A stretch of DNA of 64,000 nt, taken from Lachnospiraceae bacterium (lineage in GTDB: Bacteria; Bacillota; Clostridia; Lachnospirales; Lachnospiraceae). The notes under the pieces are model-generated. The model saw nothing but the letters and a program-made list of their open reading frames with translations. It did no database searches and was not told where the DNA came from. The stretch lies in contig JAFRLH010000042.1 of assembly GCA_017431345.1 (NCBI GenBank), positions 1 to 64,000 of the forward strand, written 5' to 3'. The position numbers and the translations under genes are program-made. Below, piece after piece: positions 16,762 to 25,906 of the stretch; positions within the stretch are counted from its first letter, which is position 1, and every line of letters begins with the position of its first letter.

Positions 16762-18093
16762 TCAAATGGTAAACTCCACGAACTCCTGCGCCGCATCATC
16801 CGACACGGCTTCCGATTTCGCATAGGAAAACTCCTCCGATTCCAGCAGTTCAGCCGCTTTCATCCCAGGATTCTGATACAGCAGATCCAGCAGTTCGATA
16901 AAATCCCGGATCACTTCACGGGGCGTGATATTCTGGTCCGCACCGATCCGTCCATACTCGATCTTTATAAACGTTACCAGATCATCCGTATCAACATTTC
17001 TGTCATATCCGTACAGACCCGCATGCATATCCGCCAGCTTCTCGCACAGTACCAGCATCTCTTCCGCAGTCAGCGGTTCAAGACGGATGACCGGTGCCAG
17101 CAGATCCCTCGCGCCCGGTCTGGAGAACCGTCCTTCCGCGAGGCGGGACCGGAGCGCTTCATAGCTGTAGATCCCTCTCCGCTTGTCTTCCAGCGCCTGC
17201 GGCGTGGATCCCATGATGATCCCGAGATACTGTGCCTTCCCCTGCAGCGTATCATTGTACATGGTCAGAAGCTTTTCATAATTATACTGCCTGGTGATCG
17301 TATGGGGGATCTTGTAGATATTGACCAGTTCGTCGACCATGATCATCATTCCGGCATAACCCGCCAGCCTGAAGAATACCGCAAAGAGCTTCAGGTAGTC
17401 ATACCAGTCGTCATCCGTGATGATAATATTTACGCCAAGTTCTTCCTTTGCTTCCCGCTTCAGGGCATATTCCCCCCGGAACCACCTGACGACCTTTGCC
17501 TTTGTGTCATCATCCCCCTCAACGTAGGCATGATAATAAGCCGACAGAAGCCTTGCGAATTCAAATCCGTGTACCAGCTCGCTCACGGAAGAAGTCACCG
17601 CATAGATCTTCTGATCCACTGCTGCGGTAAGCGCCGGATCTCCCGGCAGCAGCCCGGTCTCCTGCGCCGCTTCACTCTGTACATTGTTGATCCAGCGGTC
17701 CAGTACCAGCGTCAGCGCGCCGCCTTCCGGTCTCGTTTTCGTAGACAGATTGCCGATCAGCTCTCTGTACGTCGCAAGCCCCTGTCCCCTTGTTCCCTGC
17801 AGTCTCCTTTCGGGAGAAAGATCTGCATCGGCCACGATAAAGCCTCTGTCCATGACATAGTTCCGTATGGTCTGCAGCAGAAAGCTCTTTCCCGATCCGT
17901 ATTTTCCTACGATGAACCGGAACGATGCGCCGCCTTCCGCAATGATCTCCACATCATGAAGCAGTGCTTCGATCTCATTTTTTCTGCCTACCGCGATATA
18001 CGGCAGCCCGATCCTCGGCACCACGCCGCCTTTTAAAGAATTCAGGACAGTCTGGGCGATCCGCTTCGGCACCCTTCCGTTTCGATCAGCCAT
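16762..18093 (-). CDS. BrxD-like (DUF2791) P-loop ATPase
   Basis: A 443-residue ATPase with Walker A GKYGSGKS (63-70) and Walker B MMIMVDELVNI. It matches the BREX BrxD/DUF2791 type: a conserved RRGIYSYEALRSRLAEGRF segment follows the sensor part. It overlaps the TerB gene stop by 8 bases and precedes the helicase. BrxD is thought to act with BrxHI. Here both partners sit with a TerB-domain protein, an arrangement predicted in comparative genomics to process DNA in stress or conflict. The function is inferred, not shown. Confidence 0.8.
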   Translation of the reverse strand: MADRNGRVPKRIAQTVLNSLKGGVVPRIGLPYIAVGRKNEIEALLHDVEIIAEGGASFRFIVGKYGSGKSFLLQTIRNYVMDRGFIVADADLSPERRLQGTRGQGLATYRELIGNLSTKTRPEGGALTLVLDRWINNVQSEAAQETGLLPGDPALTAAVDQKIYAVTSSVSELVHGFEFARLLSAYYHAYVEGDDDTKAKVVRWFRGEYALKREAKEELGVNIIITDDDWYDYLKLFAVFFRLAGYAGMMIMVDELVNIYKIPHTITRQYNYEKLLTMYNDTLQGKAQYLGIIMGSTPQALEDKRRGIYSYEALRSRLAEGRFSRPGARDLLAPVIRLEPLTAEEMLVLCEKLADMHAGLYGYDRNVDTDDLVTFIKIEYGRIGADQNITPREVIRDFIELLDLLYQNPGMKAAELLESEEFSYAKSEAVSDDAAQEFVEFTI

Positions 18094-20020
18094 GATTCAA
18101 CTCCTCAAGCAATTCCCTTACATCTTCTGTATAATCATCGATCAGCAGCAGTCTGCCGCCGTCGCATTCCATAATATTGTCGCCGAAATCATCGAAAAAC
18201 GCTTCATTGATCTCGTCCGCGGCCACAGACGGCATGAGATGTTCTTCCCGGATTAACGGTCCCGGATCTGTCCCGTCCAGCAGATTCTGAAGAATCCTTA
18301 TATATACCGGATCAGGTGTGATTCCCGACAGGAGAACTGTCCCGGATGGAATCTGTCCGGAAAAGGCTGCTCCGGGACCGTCCGCTGCAGGTCCCGGCAC
18401 TGCATCCGGGATAGCGATCGCTCTCTCCGGATCTGCAGGAATGCCTTCGGCTTCTGTCATAACGGGAAGTGCCTCCTCCAGATCCGCCTCTGTGAGCAGG
18501 CTGTCTCTTGTGATGAGGGAATCCTCCCTGATCTTTGAAAGCCCGGAAAGATCGATCGTGATCTTCGGCCTGGCTGCCTCTTCCTGCTCTTTTCTGTCTG
18601 CTGCGGAAGCCGCTTCGACATAAGCGGATACCCATGCTTCTTCCGGTTTTGCCTTCAGATAATGCCCGGTCTTCAGATATTTCCGAAGCATCCGGTCCGT
18701 TTCATGCCAGATCTCATGCAGTTTCTTTTTATCAAGCTGCAGGCCGTCATACCGTTCTTCCATCCACCGGCCGTCCCTGCAGAGATATCTGCGGCATGCA
18801 TCAAGTTCATAGACGGCATTCTCATGTTTTCTGCCTCTGTCAAAGAATACCGCATTGGACAGCGGATGCCATGGGTATCGCATGCGGGCTCCGAAACACA
18901 GCGTAAAGATATCACCGCTCCGGTTCCCGTATTTTGTGAACAGATTCCTCCAGACTTCCGCGAACAGATGCTCTCCCCTGCTTCCATACTGCCTGATCAC
19001 CGGTGCGTTCTCCGGTTTTGCGCCTGCAAATAAAGCCATCGCTGCGCAGATCTCTGCATCCGTATGCCTTTCCGGCTCTTTCAGGACAGCAATCTCCCTG
19101 TCCCGCCTGATCATAGCCTGATCGGCATTCTTCACAGCCAGATCCGAAGGCAGCGCGTTCACAACGGAAAGATCCAGCATCCACCTCCGGATATTCTTCT
19201 TCATATCCGGGTTCCCGATTCCCGCATCGATAAAGCCGGCTTCAAATTCGCTGAGTTTCCGCACGCTCTCTTCTGCAGATGAGACGCCTATCCCGTTAAG
19301 CAGTTCAAAAATATAGATATACGCAGCCGAGGTGGGAACCGCTTTGAAAATCCCCCTCCGGATATCTTTGCGCCAGGAAAAATATCCCCTCAGCTGCCTG
19401 TAGTTCAGATCATGATAAGTCGGGAAATACATGCCGAACTGCCCGGTCCAGGGATAGTCGTCCTCATAATCCTTCATGAACATTCCCTGCAGGTAAAAGT
19501 TCTTGCACTTCTGGTGAAATGATCCGTCGCCGTATTCATACAGCCTGATCATATCCCTGATCATGTCCGGCATATCGGGATCCTGTGCTGTTCTTACGCC
19601 GGGTCCTCTGCGGATCGGCACGGAACCGAACATGCCGCTCTGCTTCACCGGTCCGGATCCGAGCGAGAGGGTGTACCCTCTCTGTTCCCCTGAACGGACA
19701 GCCCGGTCGAACAGCGCACAGATCAGATCCCGGTCTGTATTGTCCTCAAAGCGGACGCCGATCCATTTCTGTCCTCTCATGCGGAAGGACTCCGTGAGAT
19801 ACGGAAGCCTGTACTCGGACAATGTCTGTCTGCCGCATTTTAAATCGCAGCATTCCGTGATCTCCCCGGTCTCCTGATCCCATCGCTGCATCATAAGCGC
19901 GGCCCACTTGCCTGTATACGGATCTGTGAGTACAGAAAATCCGGGAAAATCAGCCCATTTATGCTCTTCCCGGATGCCGTATTTATTTTTTGCATATTCG
20001 GCAAGTTCAGCAAGCCTCAC
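18086..20020 (-). CDS. TerB_N/TerB_C domain protein
   Basis: A 644-residue soluble protein. Residues of about 180-300 hold the TerB_N pattern (TYHDLNYRQLRGYFSWR, then IYIFELLNGIG). The remaining part resembles a TerB_C-type scaffold, with a low-complexity Ala/Pro/Asp linker (about 500-570) before a C-terminal acidic domain. TerB-related domains are helical and metal-binding in tellurite-stress proteins. The GTG start has GGAGG seven bases upstream. It heads the TerB, BrxD-like, helicase trio, and itself follows the HAD gene by 14 bases in a six-gene operon. Confidence 0.75.
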   Translation of the reverse strand: MRLAELAEYAKNKYGIREEHKWADFPGFSVLTDPYTGKWAALMMQRWDQETGEITECCDLKCGRQTLSEYRLPYLTESFRMRGQKWIGVRFEDNTDRDLICALFDRAVRSGEQRGYTLSLGSGPVKQSGMFGSVPIRRGPGVRTAQDPDMPDMIRDMIRLYEYGDGSFHQKCKNFYLQGMFMKDYEDDYPWTGQFGMYFPTYHDLNYRQLRGYFSWRKDIRRGIFKAVPTSAAYIYIFELLNGIGVSSAEESVRKLSEFEAGFIDAGIGNPDMKKNIRRWMLDLSVVNALPSDLAVKNADQAMIRRDREIAVLKEPERHTDAEICAAMALFAGAKPENAPVIRQYGSRGEHLFAEVWRNLFTKYGNRSGDIFTLCFGARMRYPWHPLSNAVFFDRGRKHENAVYELDACRRYLCRDGRWMEERYDGLQLDKKKLHEIWHETDRMLRKYLKTGHYLKAKPEEAWVSAYVEAASAADRKEQEEAARPKITIDLSGLSKIREDSLITRDSLLTEADLEEALPVMTEAEGIPADPERAIAIPDAVPGPAADGPGAAFSGQIPSGTVLLSGITPDPVYIRILQNLLDGTDPGPLIREEHLMPSVAADEINEAFFDDFGDNIMECDGGRLLLIDDYTEDVRELLEELNHG

Positions 20021-20034
20021 TGTGTCACCTCCGG

Positions 20035-20850
20035 TCAGGCCAGGATCGTTTTCAGGAACCGGACTGCTTCCTCTGTCCTCGGATCAGGCAGACAATAGGA
20101 TGCCAGGCCGTCAAGCGCCGGAGAAGAATTTTCCGGAATGGCTGTAACGCCGGCATATGCAAGCATGGTGAGATCATTTTCATTATCTCCCATCGCCAGA
20201 ATATTCTCACGGGCAATGCCCAGCTTTTCCGAGAGCCATTTCACGGCAGTTCCCTTATCTGCATGAACAGCATTTACCTCCAGATTCCATCTGGTGGAGG
20301 TGGTAATGCGGATTCCGGGAATATCCCCCATCTCTCTCCGTATGCGTTCCTTGTCCTTCTCATCAAAAATGGCCGTAAAGATCTTTTCCACCGGTACGCC
20401 GTGCTCTGCCACAAAGCCCGGCAGATCTTCCTTCGGATTCTGCGAGAAGAACGGGATCCGGTACGCATAATTTTCTTTCAGTTCTTCGGGAAGCACCGAC
20501 CAGTTATACACGCCGTCGGTCAGATAGACGCTTGTATAAACATGGTAATGGCTGAGCCGCCTCAGCAGTTCAGCACCCAGTCCGGCAGGAATCAGCTGCT
20601 GATAGACCGGTCCACCGGCTTCCCTGTCGATGATGGAAGCGCCGTTGCTCGTTATGATATATCTGATATCCGGAATATCCAGAAGCTGCTTCGGCATGTT
20701 GGAATACAGTCTTCCCGTCGCCGGTACAACGATGGTTCCGGCCGCAGCGGCTTCTTTCAGCGCTTCCATAACGCCTGCAGAAATCTCCTTATCCCCTGCC
20801 GGCAGTATCGTTCCGTCTATATCTGTTGCCAACAATCTGATCTCTGACAA
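20035..20850 (-). CDS. Cof-type HAD-IIB phosphatase
   Basis: A soluble HAD hydrolase of 271 residues with motif I DIDGTIL, motif II threonine in PATGR, and motif III/IV MGDNENDLTML. The cap and length fit Cof/YbiV-like sugar phosphatases. The start is TTG, five bases behind GGGAGAG and right after the exoA stop. The substrate cannot be given. It sits between exoA and the TerB gene. Confidence 0.85.
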   Translation of the reverse strand: MSEIRLLATDIDGTILPAGDKEISAGVMEALKEAAAAGTIVVPATGRLYSNMPKQLLDIPDIRYIITSNGASIIDREAGGPVYQQLIPAGLGAELLRRLSHYHVYTSVYLTDGVYNWSVLPEELKENYAYRIPFFSQNPKEDLPGFVAEHGVPVEKIFTAIFDEKDKERIRREMGDIPGIRITTSTRWNLEVNAVHADKGTAVKWLSEKLGIARENILAMGDNENDLTMLAYAGVTAIPENSSPALDGLASYCLPDPRTEEAVRFLKTILA

Positions 20851-20851
20851 T

Positions 20852-21619
20852 TTACTCTCCCTGATCCTTTAACACCAGCTCGACCGGACAATGATCTGAG
20901 CCGAAGATTTCATTATGAATCGCTGCGGAAACAAGCCTGTCCGCGAGCGACGCCGATGTCACAAAATAATCGATGCGCCATCCGGCGTTCTTCTCTCTGG
21001 CTTTAAAACGATAGCTCCACCATGAGTATATACCGGTCCGGTCAGGATAGAAATACCGGAATGTGTCAATGAATCCCGCATCCAGCAGTTCGGTGAACTT
21101 CCCGCGCTCTTCATCCGTGAACCCGGCATTGCGGCGGTTGGTCTTCGGATTCTTCAGGTCGATCTCCTGATGCGCGACATTCAGATCCCCGCAGACCACG
21201 ACCGGCTTTGTCTTTTCACAGTCTTTCAGATACGCCCGGAATGCATCCTCCCACTCCATCCGGTAAGAAAGCCTTGCCAGTCCGTCCTGTGAATTGGGGG
21301 TATAGCAGGTGATCAGATAAAAATCCTCAAATTCAAGCCGGATGATCCTGCCCTCATGGTCATGTTCCGGGATCCCCATCCCGTATTGCACGGACAGCGG
21401 CTTTATTCTTGTAAAGATGGCCGTTCCGGAATAGCCTTTTTTCTCGGCATAGTTCCAGTAGATCTCGTACCCGGGCATCGCTATATCGATCTGGCCGGCC
21501 TGCAGTTTCGTCTCCTGAATGCAGATACAGTCCGCATCCAGCGCAGCCATCTGCGGGAGGAAATCCTTGCCCACACAGGCTCTCAGCCCGTTGACGTTCC
21601 ATGAGATCAGTTTCTTCAT
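20852..21619 (-). CDS. exoA: Exodeoxyribonuclease III
   Basis: An AP endonuclease and 3'-5' exonuclease of the xth family. The 255 residues have the EEP fold motifs: [30 protein letters not shown] and the terminal GSDHCPV. It would repair abasic sites. The gene lies four bases after greA. Confidence 0.95.
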   Translation of the reverse strand: MKKLISWNVNGLRACVGKDFLPQMAALDADCICIQETKLQAGQIDIAMPGYEIYWNYAEKKGYSGTAIFTRIKPLSVQYGMGIPEHDHEGRIIRLEFEDFYLITCYTPNSQDGLARLSYRMEWEDAFRAYLKDCEKTKPVVVCGDLNVAHQEIDLKNPKTNRRNAGFTDEERGKFTELLDAGFIDTFRYFYPDRTGIYSWWSYRFKAREKNAGWRIDYFVTSASLADRLVSAAIHNEIFGSDHCPVELVLKDQGE

Positions 21620-21622
21620 CGA

Positions 21623-22129
21623 TCAGTATCTCCTTATTTCATCCTCACTGTCATCAAACCCTTTGGTCAGCTTCCGGATCTCCATGTCATACTGCACTTC
21701 GCTGTTCACATGGACTGTCACCGTCTCTCCGACTCTGTGCCCCAGCAGGGCTTTCCCCACCGGAGATTCGACGCTGATATATTTTTTCAGGGAATTTCCC
21801 CTGATCGAGGTGACCAGATGGAATGTCTGTGTCTCATTCATCATGGGAATGAACACTTCCACCTCCGTATCGAGCCCGACTTCGTCCTCTGCCGAGGTAT
21901 CATCGATCACGGTCGCATTCCTGACCAGCTTTTCCAGATATTTGATCCTGCTCTCGTTGCGGTTCTTCTCTCTTTTTGCGGCATAGTATTCGAAGTTCTC
22001 AGAGAGATCGCCCTGCGCCCTGGCTTCCTTGACCGCCTCGATCGCTTCTTTTCTGACCACCAGTCTGCGGTGTTCGATCTCCTTTTCCATTTTTTCTATA
22101 TCGCTTCTGGTATAAACCTCCCGGCTCAT
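21623..22129 (-). CDS. greA: Transcription elongation factor GreA
   Basis: A 168-residue Gre factor. The coiled coil is residues 1-75 with the catalytic acidic tip GDLSENFEYYAAK, and the C-terminal FKBP-like domain ends in ISVESPVGKALLGH. It stimulates transcript cleavage by stalled RNA polymerase. GGAGGAAC precedes the ATG. It is the first gene of the operon leading to exoA, the HAD gene and the TerB trio. Confidence 0.95.
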   Translation of the reverse strand: MSREVYTRSDIEKMEKEIEHRRLVVRKEAIEAVKEARAQGDLSENFEYYAAKREKNRNESRIKYLEKLVRNATVIDDTSAEDEVGLDTEVEVFIPMMNETQTFHLVTSIRGNSLKKYISVESPVGKALLGHRVGETVTVHVNSEVQYDMEIRKLTKGFDDSEDEIRRY

Positions 22130-22139
22130 AAGTTCCTCC

Positions 22140-22173
22140 TTGCAAAAGTTAGATATGTATGCTATGCTCTAAC
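22140..22173 (+). promoter_or_regulatory. Promoter with possible DtxR-type operator
   Basis: TTGCAA, a 17-base spacer and TATGCT (22163-22168) precede the DtxR-like gene. The arms GTTAGA (22148-22153) and TCTAAC (22168-22173) form a dyad over it. A second small dyad, ACTAA/TTAGT, is at 22192-22203. The region is shared with divergent greA. Confidence 0.4.
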
Positions 22174-22218
22174 CAAAATCAGATGTAACTCACTAAAATT
22201 AGTCAAAGGAGCATTTCA

Positions 22219-22644
22219 ATGAACGTCAATGAATCTGCAGAAAACTATCTTGAAACGATTTATCGTCTGAGCAAGAAGCTTCCGGTGGTCCGTTCTGTGG
22301 ACATCGCGACCGAACTGAATTTTACAAAGCCGAGCGTCAGTGTGGCCATGAAGAACCTTCGCCAGAAGGGACACATCGAGGTATCCCCGGCAGGATTCAT
22401 TACGCTTACCGAAACCGGTCTTGCCATCGGGGAATCGATCTACGAAAGACATGAGGTCATCTCCCACTGGCTGGAGACACTTGGTGTTGACGCACAGGTC
22501 GCTTCAGACGACGCCTGCCGTATGGAGCATGTCCTCAGCAAAGAGACGTTTGACGCCATCAAGCGTCATATCAAAGAGACTTCCACTACGTACTCACCCT
22601 GCGATTCCGACTGTCTCAACAAGGATTCCTGCCCGGTTTCCTGA
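22219..22644 (+). CDS. DtxR/MntR family metal-dependent regulator
   Basis: A 141-residue repressor with an N-terminal winged helix (SVDIATELNFTKPSVSVAMKNLR) and a dimerisation domain. Metal-binding residues include His, Glu and Cys in HEVISHWLE, RMEHVLS and the cysteine-rich C-terminus (CDSDCLNKDSCPVS). That short Cys tail is unusual. It would sense Fe or Mn and repress transport genes. AAAGGAG precedes the ATG. It is monocistronic, with a strong terminator. Confidence 0.85.
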   Translation: MNVNESAENYLETIYRLSKKLPVVRSVDIATELNFTKPSVSVAMKNLRQKGHIEVSPAGFITLTETGLAIGESIYERHEVISHWLETLGVDAQVASDDACRMEHVLSKETFDAIKRHIKETSTTYSPCDSDCLNKDSCPVS

Positions 22645-22674
22645 GCATTCCATATCAAACCCTGTAAAAAATCG

Positions 22675-22703
22675 GCGGTCACGCATAGTGCGTGACCGCT
22701 TTT
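22675..22703 (+). terminator. Rho-independent terminator
   Basis: A perfect 11-base GCGGTCACGCA/TGCGTGACCGC stem with a three-base loop and a TTTT tail follows the DtxR-like gene. Confidence 0.85.
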
Positions 22704-22761
22704 AGATTAGCTTTTATTCAGGTATTTGTCAATGGATTCAGGCGCAAAATCGAATGTTTGT

Positions 22762-23286
22762 TCACACAACAGCCTGCCTGAACAACATGGCCGGTACTTT
22801 ATCAAGCGCTTTGATCACCGCGAACTGCACGACAGCCAGCAGTACGGACTGAAAGATCCTGGTAGCCAGCAGCGGCATGTAAGGGGATCCGTAAAGCACG
22901 GAGATCCAGAACGTATTCAGGAACAGGCTCAGAATGAACTGATTGATCCCTACCGCTAAAAGAACATTCTTAAGATCTCTTTTCTTATGCAGGAAAATAC
23001 CGAAAACAGCACCCGTCAGAAACGCAGTCAGTGTAAATCCGGGGAAATACGGTCCGATCGGGAAAAGGATCGCGCCGAGCATATCTCCGGCCGCAGCCAC
23101 AGCACCGCCGCCGACCGGTCCGAACATCATGGCGGCGATGACGATCGGCACAAAGCTGAAACCGATCTTCACATTCCATGCGGAAAGTGACAGAAATCTG
23201 GAGAGTATGATCTCCATTGCGGTAAGAAGCGCAAGCATCGTAAGTGTTCTGGTGTCGAATCTGAACCCTTTTTTCTTCTCTGACAT
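22762..23286 (-). CDS. folT: Folate ECF transporter S component
   Basis: A six-span membrane protein of 174 residues that binds folate for a group II ECF transporter. It has the FolT-type run of IGFSFVPI, GPVGGG and PYFPGFTLTAF. The ATG is chosen because AAAGGAG lies upstream; a longer frame runs through the riboswitch. It shares the ECF ATPase and EcfT with other S components elsewhere. It is preceded by a THF riboswitch and by fhs. Confidence 0.88.
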   Translation of the reverse strand: MSEKKKGFRFDTRTLTMLALLTAMEIILSRFLSLSAWNVKIGFSFVPIVIAAMMFGPVGGGAVAAAGDMLGAILFPIGPYFPGFTLTAFLTGAVFGIFLHKKRDLKNVLLAVGINQFILSLFLNTFWISVLYGSPYMPLLATRIFQSVLLAVVQFAVIKALDKVPAMLFRQAVV

Positions 23287-23294
23287 TATAAAAA

Positions 23295-23324
23295 CTCCTT
23301 TCGTGACGTTTGCCACGAAAGGAG
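23295..23324 (-). promoter_or_regulatory. Hairpin controlling folT expression
   Basis: CTCCTTTCGTG and its complement flank a short loop; the 3' arm contains the folT ribosome site GAAAGGAG and is followed by TTTTTAT. It can block translation or terminate transcription. It is the expected expression platform of the riboswitch just upstream. Confidence 0.75.
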
Positions 23325-23339
23325 CTTTCTGCACCTTCT

Positions 23340-23436
23340 GTGGCAGCGGATGCGGATGATCATCGCACGTCCCTTCCGTTTCGTCTGCGGGCAACCTCCC
23401 ATCCCGCAGCACTTAACGCGATCATCCTACTCTGAC
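23340..23436 (-). ncRNA. Tetrahydrofolate (THF-I) riboswitch
   Basis: The minus-strand RNA contains the characteristic GAGTAGGATGATCGCGTTAA start and the ATGATCATCCGCATCCGCT end, with the stem-loop CTGCGGG...CCCGCAG between. This matches the folT riboswitch of Firmicutes that senses reduced folates. It lies between the fhs stop and folT. The alignment is by eye, so borders are uncertain by several bases. Confidence 0.85.
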
Positions 23437-23457
23437 AGTAACTCTATGGAATTTCTT

Positions 23458-25134
23458 TTAGAACAGACCGGAGATCACTCCGTTCTCATCGATATCGATC
23501 CTCTCGGCAGCGGGTACCTTCGGCAGACCGGGCATCGTCATGATGTCGCCGGTGTAAGCAACAATGAATCCTGCGCCGGAGCAGAGCTTGACGTTCGAAA
23601 CATTGACGGTGAAATCCTTCGGTGCGCCGAGCAGCTTGGGATCATCCGAGAAGGAATACTGGGTCTTGGCGACACAGATCGGAAGATTTCCGTATCCGAG
23701 CGCTTCGATCTCCGCAGCTTTCTTCTTTGCCTGGGGCAGCATATACAGATGCTTTGCGTGATAGACGCGATGGGCGATCGCGCTGATCTTGTCCTGGACA
23801 GGCTGATCCAGTTCGTAGGTAAAGCTGAAGTTGTTGGGCTGCTCGCACAGACGGACAACTTCCTCAGCAAGCGCCATACCGCCTTCGCCGCCTTTTGCCC
23901 ATACCTCGGACAGCGCGACATTTACGCCGAGTTCCTTGCACTTTGCTTCGACCAGATCCAGTTCTGCCTTTGTATCTGTCGGGAATGCATTGATCGCAAC
24001 GACACAGGGAAGTCCGAATACATCCTTCACATTGGATACATGCTGAAGGAGGTTCGGAAGACCTGCCTCGAGTGCTTCCAGATTCTCATTGTTAAGATCG
24101 GCTTTGGCTACACCGCCATGATACTTCAGTGCGCGGACGGTCGCAACGATAACAACAGCGGAAGGATGAAGTCCTGCCATACGGCACTTAATGTCGATGA
24201 ACTTCTCTGCACCCAGATCGGCAGCGAAGCCGGCTTCCGTAACGGTGTAATCGGAAAGCTTCAGTGCCAGTCTGGTAGCTGTTACGGAGTTGCAGCCATG
24301 GGCGATATTCGCGAAGGGGCCGCCATGGATAAAGGCGGGCGTTCCTTCCAGCGTCTGTACAAGGTTGGGCTTAAGCGCATCCTTCAGCAGGGCAGCCATC
24401 GCGCCCTCTGCCTTCAGATCATGGGCAGTGACAGGCTCTCCCTGGTAATTGTTGCCGATGATGATGCGGCCCAGACGTGCCTTCAGATCATTGATATCGG
24501 AAGACAGGCAGAGGATCGCCATGATCTCGCTGGCAACCGTGATCTCGAATCCGTCCTCACGCGGTACGCCCTGCATTCTTCCGCCGAGACCGTTCACGAT
24601 ATGACGGAGCTGACGGTCGTTCATATCCACCGCTCTCTTCCAGGTGATCGCCTTGGGATCGATGCCGAGGGCATTGCCCTGCTGGATATGGTTGTCAAGC
24701 ATGGCGGCAAGCAGGTTGTTGGCAGCGCCGATCGCATGGAAATCGCCGGTAAAATGCAGGTTGATATCCTCCATGGGAACGACCTGGGCATAGCCGCCGC
24801 CGGCAGCGCCGCCCTTTACGCCGAATACCGGGCCGAGGGACGGCTCACGAAGCGCTACCATAGCGTTCTTTCCGAGCTTTCTCAGACCGTCTGTAAGGCC
24901 TACGCTGGTCGTGGTCTTTCCTTCTCCGGCAGGAGTAGGGGTAATGGCTGTGACAAGGATCAGTTTGCCGTTCGGCTTATCAGCCATATCTTTCAGAATT
25001 CTGTAATCGACTTTTGCCTTATAATTTCCATACTGCTCCAGATAATCCTCGGGAATTCCGGCGACCTTTGCGATCTCCGTGATCTTCTTCATCCTGCATT
25101 CCTGAGCGATCTCGATATCGGTTTTAACTCCCAT
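23458..25134 (-). CDS. fhs: Formate-tetrahydrofolate ligase
   Basis: Joins formate, ATP and THF to 10-formyl-THF; reversible. The 558-residue protein has the P-loop [11 protein letters not shown] (65-75), the [11 protein letters not shown] segment and the conserved GG-rich catalytic core. GGAAGGAGG precedes the ATG. In histidine-fermenting Clostridia the reverse reaction makes ATP from the formimino one-carbon unit, so this gene fits the hut island downstream. A strong promoter lies upstream, and folT with its riboswitch follows. Confidence 0.97.
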   Translation of the reverse strand: MGVKTDIEIAQECRMKKITEIAKVAGIPEDYLEQYGNYKAKVDYRILKDMADKPNGKLILVTAITPTPAGEGKTTTSVGLTDGLRKLGKNAMVALREPSLGPVFGVKGGAAGGGYAQVVPMEDINLHFTGDFHAIGAANNLLAAMLDNHIQQGNALGIDPKAITWKRAVDMNDRQLRHIVNGLGGRMQGVPREDGFEITVASEIMAILCLSSDINDLKARLGRIIIGNNYQGEPVTAHDLKAEGAMAALLKDALKPNLVQTLEGTPAFIHGGPFANIAHGCNSVTATRLALKLSDYTVTEAGFAADLGAEKFIDIKCRMAGLHPSAVVIVATVRALKYHGGVAKADLNNENLEALEAGLPNLLQHVSNVKDVFGLPCVVAINAFPTDTKAELDLVEAKCKELGVNVALSEVWAKGGEGGMALAEEVVRLCEQPNNFSFTYELDQPVQDKISAIAHRVYHAKHLYMLPQAKKKAAEIEALGYGNLPICVAKTQYSFSDDPKLLGAPKDFTVNVSNVKLCSGAGFIVAYTGDIMTMPGLPKVPAAERIDIDENGVISGLF

Positions 25135-25195
25135 TGTAATCTTCCTCCTTCCGGAAGCGGCAACTCCATGCCGGTCTGCTTATTTTTACAGGTGC

Positions 25196-25224
25196 ATTAT
25201 ATATGAAGGGTCCTTCAATGTAAA
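25196..25224 (-). promoter_or_regulatory. Strong predicted promoter of fhs, with a palindrome in the spacer
   Basis: TTTACA, a 17-base spacer and TATAAT on the minus strand, 61 bases from the start codon. The spacer holds TGAAGG-GT-CCTTCA, a near-perfect 14-base palindrome (25204-25217). A related core occurs at the lrp 3' end. Confidence 0.7.
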
Positions 25225-25402
25225 TGATTTTCGTATTTTTAATGGCCTGATCGGATTTCATTTAAAAGACGATAATCGCCCCCGGCTGAAAAAACGAAAG
25301 TCAGGCATCCGGAACCCGGCATATCTTTGACAGTTGCAGTAATTTGGTGCAATATTTTCAACAGCTCATCCTGCTGTTCTTAAAATTATTAACCGGCAGG
25401 TT

Positions 25403-25837
25403 TCATCTGACAGGAAGGTCCTTCCTGTCAAAATAGGATTTCAGTTCCACGGACGTCAGGGAATCCCCGTATTTCTTGATGTTTGTCAGCAGCTCATCAA
25501 GCGCATTCGTATCCCGCACCGCGAACCGCAGGACTGCATTGTAATGTCCTACCACATGGCTGTGTTCGGTGATCATCACGGACTGTTCGCAGAACCTGCA
25601 GAACGAAGTATATTTCTCCGGTTCGCAGGCCACCATGATGAATCCTGTGATGCCGCAGTCGATCCGGGTCCTGTCAATGCTGATGCGGTAAGACCGGATG
25701 ATGCCTTCATCCTCCATCTTACGGATCCGCTCCCCGACGGCGGGCGGCGTCAGGCCGACCTTCTCGCCGATCGACCGCAGCGTTCTTGTGCAGTCTTCCT
25801 GCAGCGCATTAAGGATCTGAATATCGGTCACGTCCAT
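25403..25837 (-). CDS. Lrp/AsnC family regulator
   Basis: A 144-residue regulator. Residues 1-60 carry the HTH (RSIGEKVGLTPPAVGERIRKME) and the C-terminal RAM domain (about 65-135) has HSHVVGHYNAVLRF. It likely binds an amino acid and controls nearby or distant operons. GGAG is nine bases before the ATG. A 23-base palindrome lies at its end. Its place between fhs and the histidine island suggests a link, but this is inference. Confidence 0.88.
   Translation of the reverse strand: MDVTDIQILNALQEDCTRTLRSIGEKVGLTPPAVGERIRKMEDEGIIRSYRISIDRTRIDCGITGFIMVACEPEKYTSFCRFCEQSVMITEHSHVVGHYNAVLRFAVRDTNALDELLTNIKKYGDSLTSVELKSYFDRKDLPVR
25408..25430. repeat. 23-base near-perfect palindrome at the lrp 3' end
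   Basis: TGACAGGAAGG-T-CCTTCCTGTCA, arms of 11 with one central base, overlapping the last codons of the Lrp gene. It may be a terminator stem (no T-run on the minus strand) or a binding site. Confidence 0.6.
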
Positions 25838-25906
25838 ATATCAATCTCCTGCTTTATTATAATTCTTATATATTCCTTTCAAGTCACGCTCCGGCAGATA
25901 TTTACT

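Noticed and set aside
16276..18036. A 586-codon plus-strand reading frame
   Set aside because: It lies antisense to the helicase and BrxD-like genes, shows no motifs or ribosome site, and its composition is a shadow of those genes.
14506..20020. Complete BREX system
   Set aside because: Only BrxD- and BrxHI-like genes are present; pglX, pglZ and brxC are absent from the window.
23350..25206. A 618-codon plus-strand reading frame
   Set aside because: Antisense to fhs and the THF riboswitch; fhs is unmistakable on the other strand.
25313..25360. A TTGACA-type plus-strand promoter
   Set aside because: The -10 box is poor and there is no plus-strand gene downstream.
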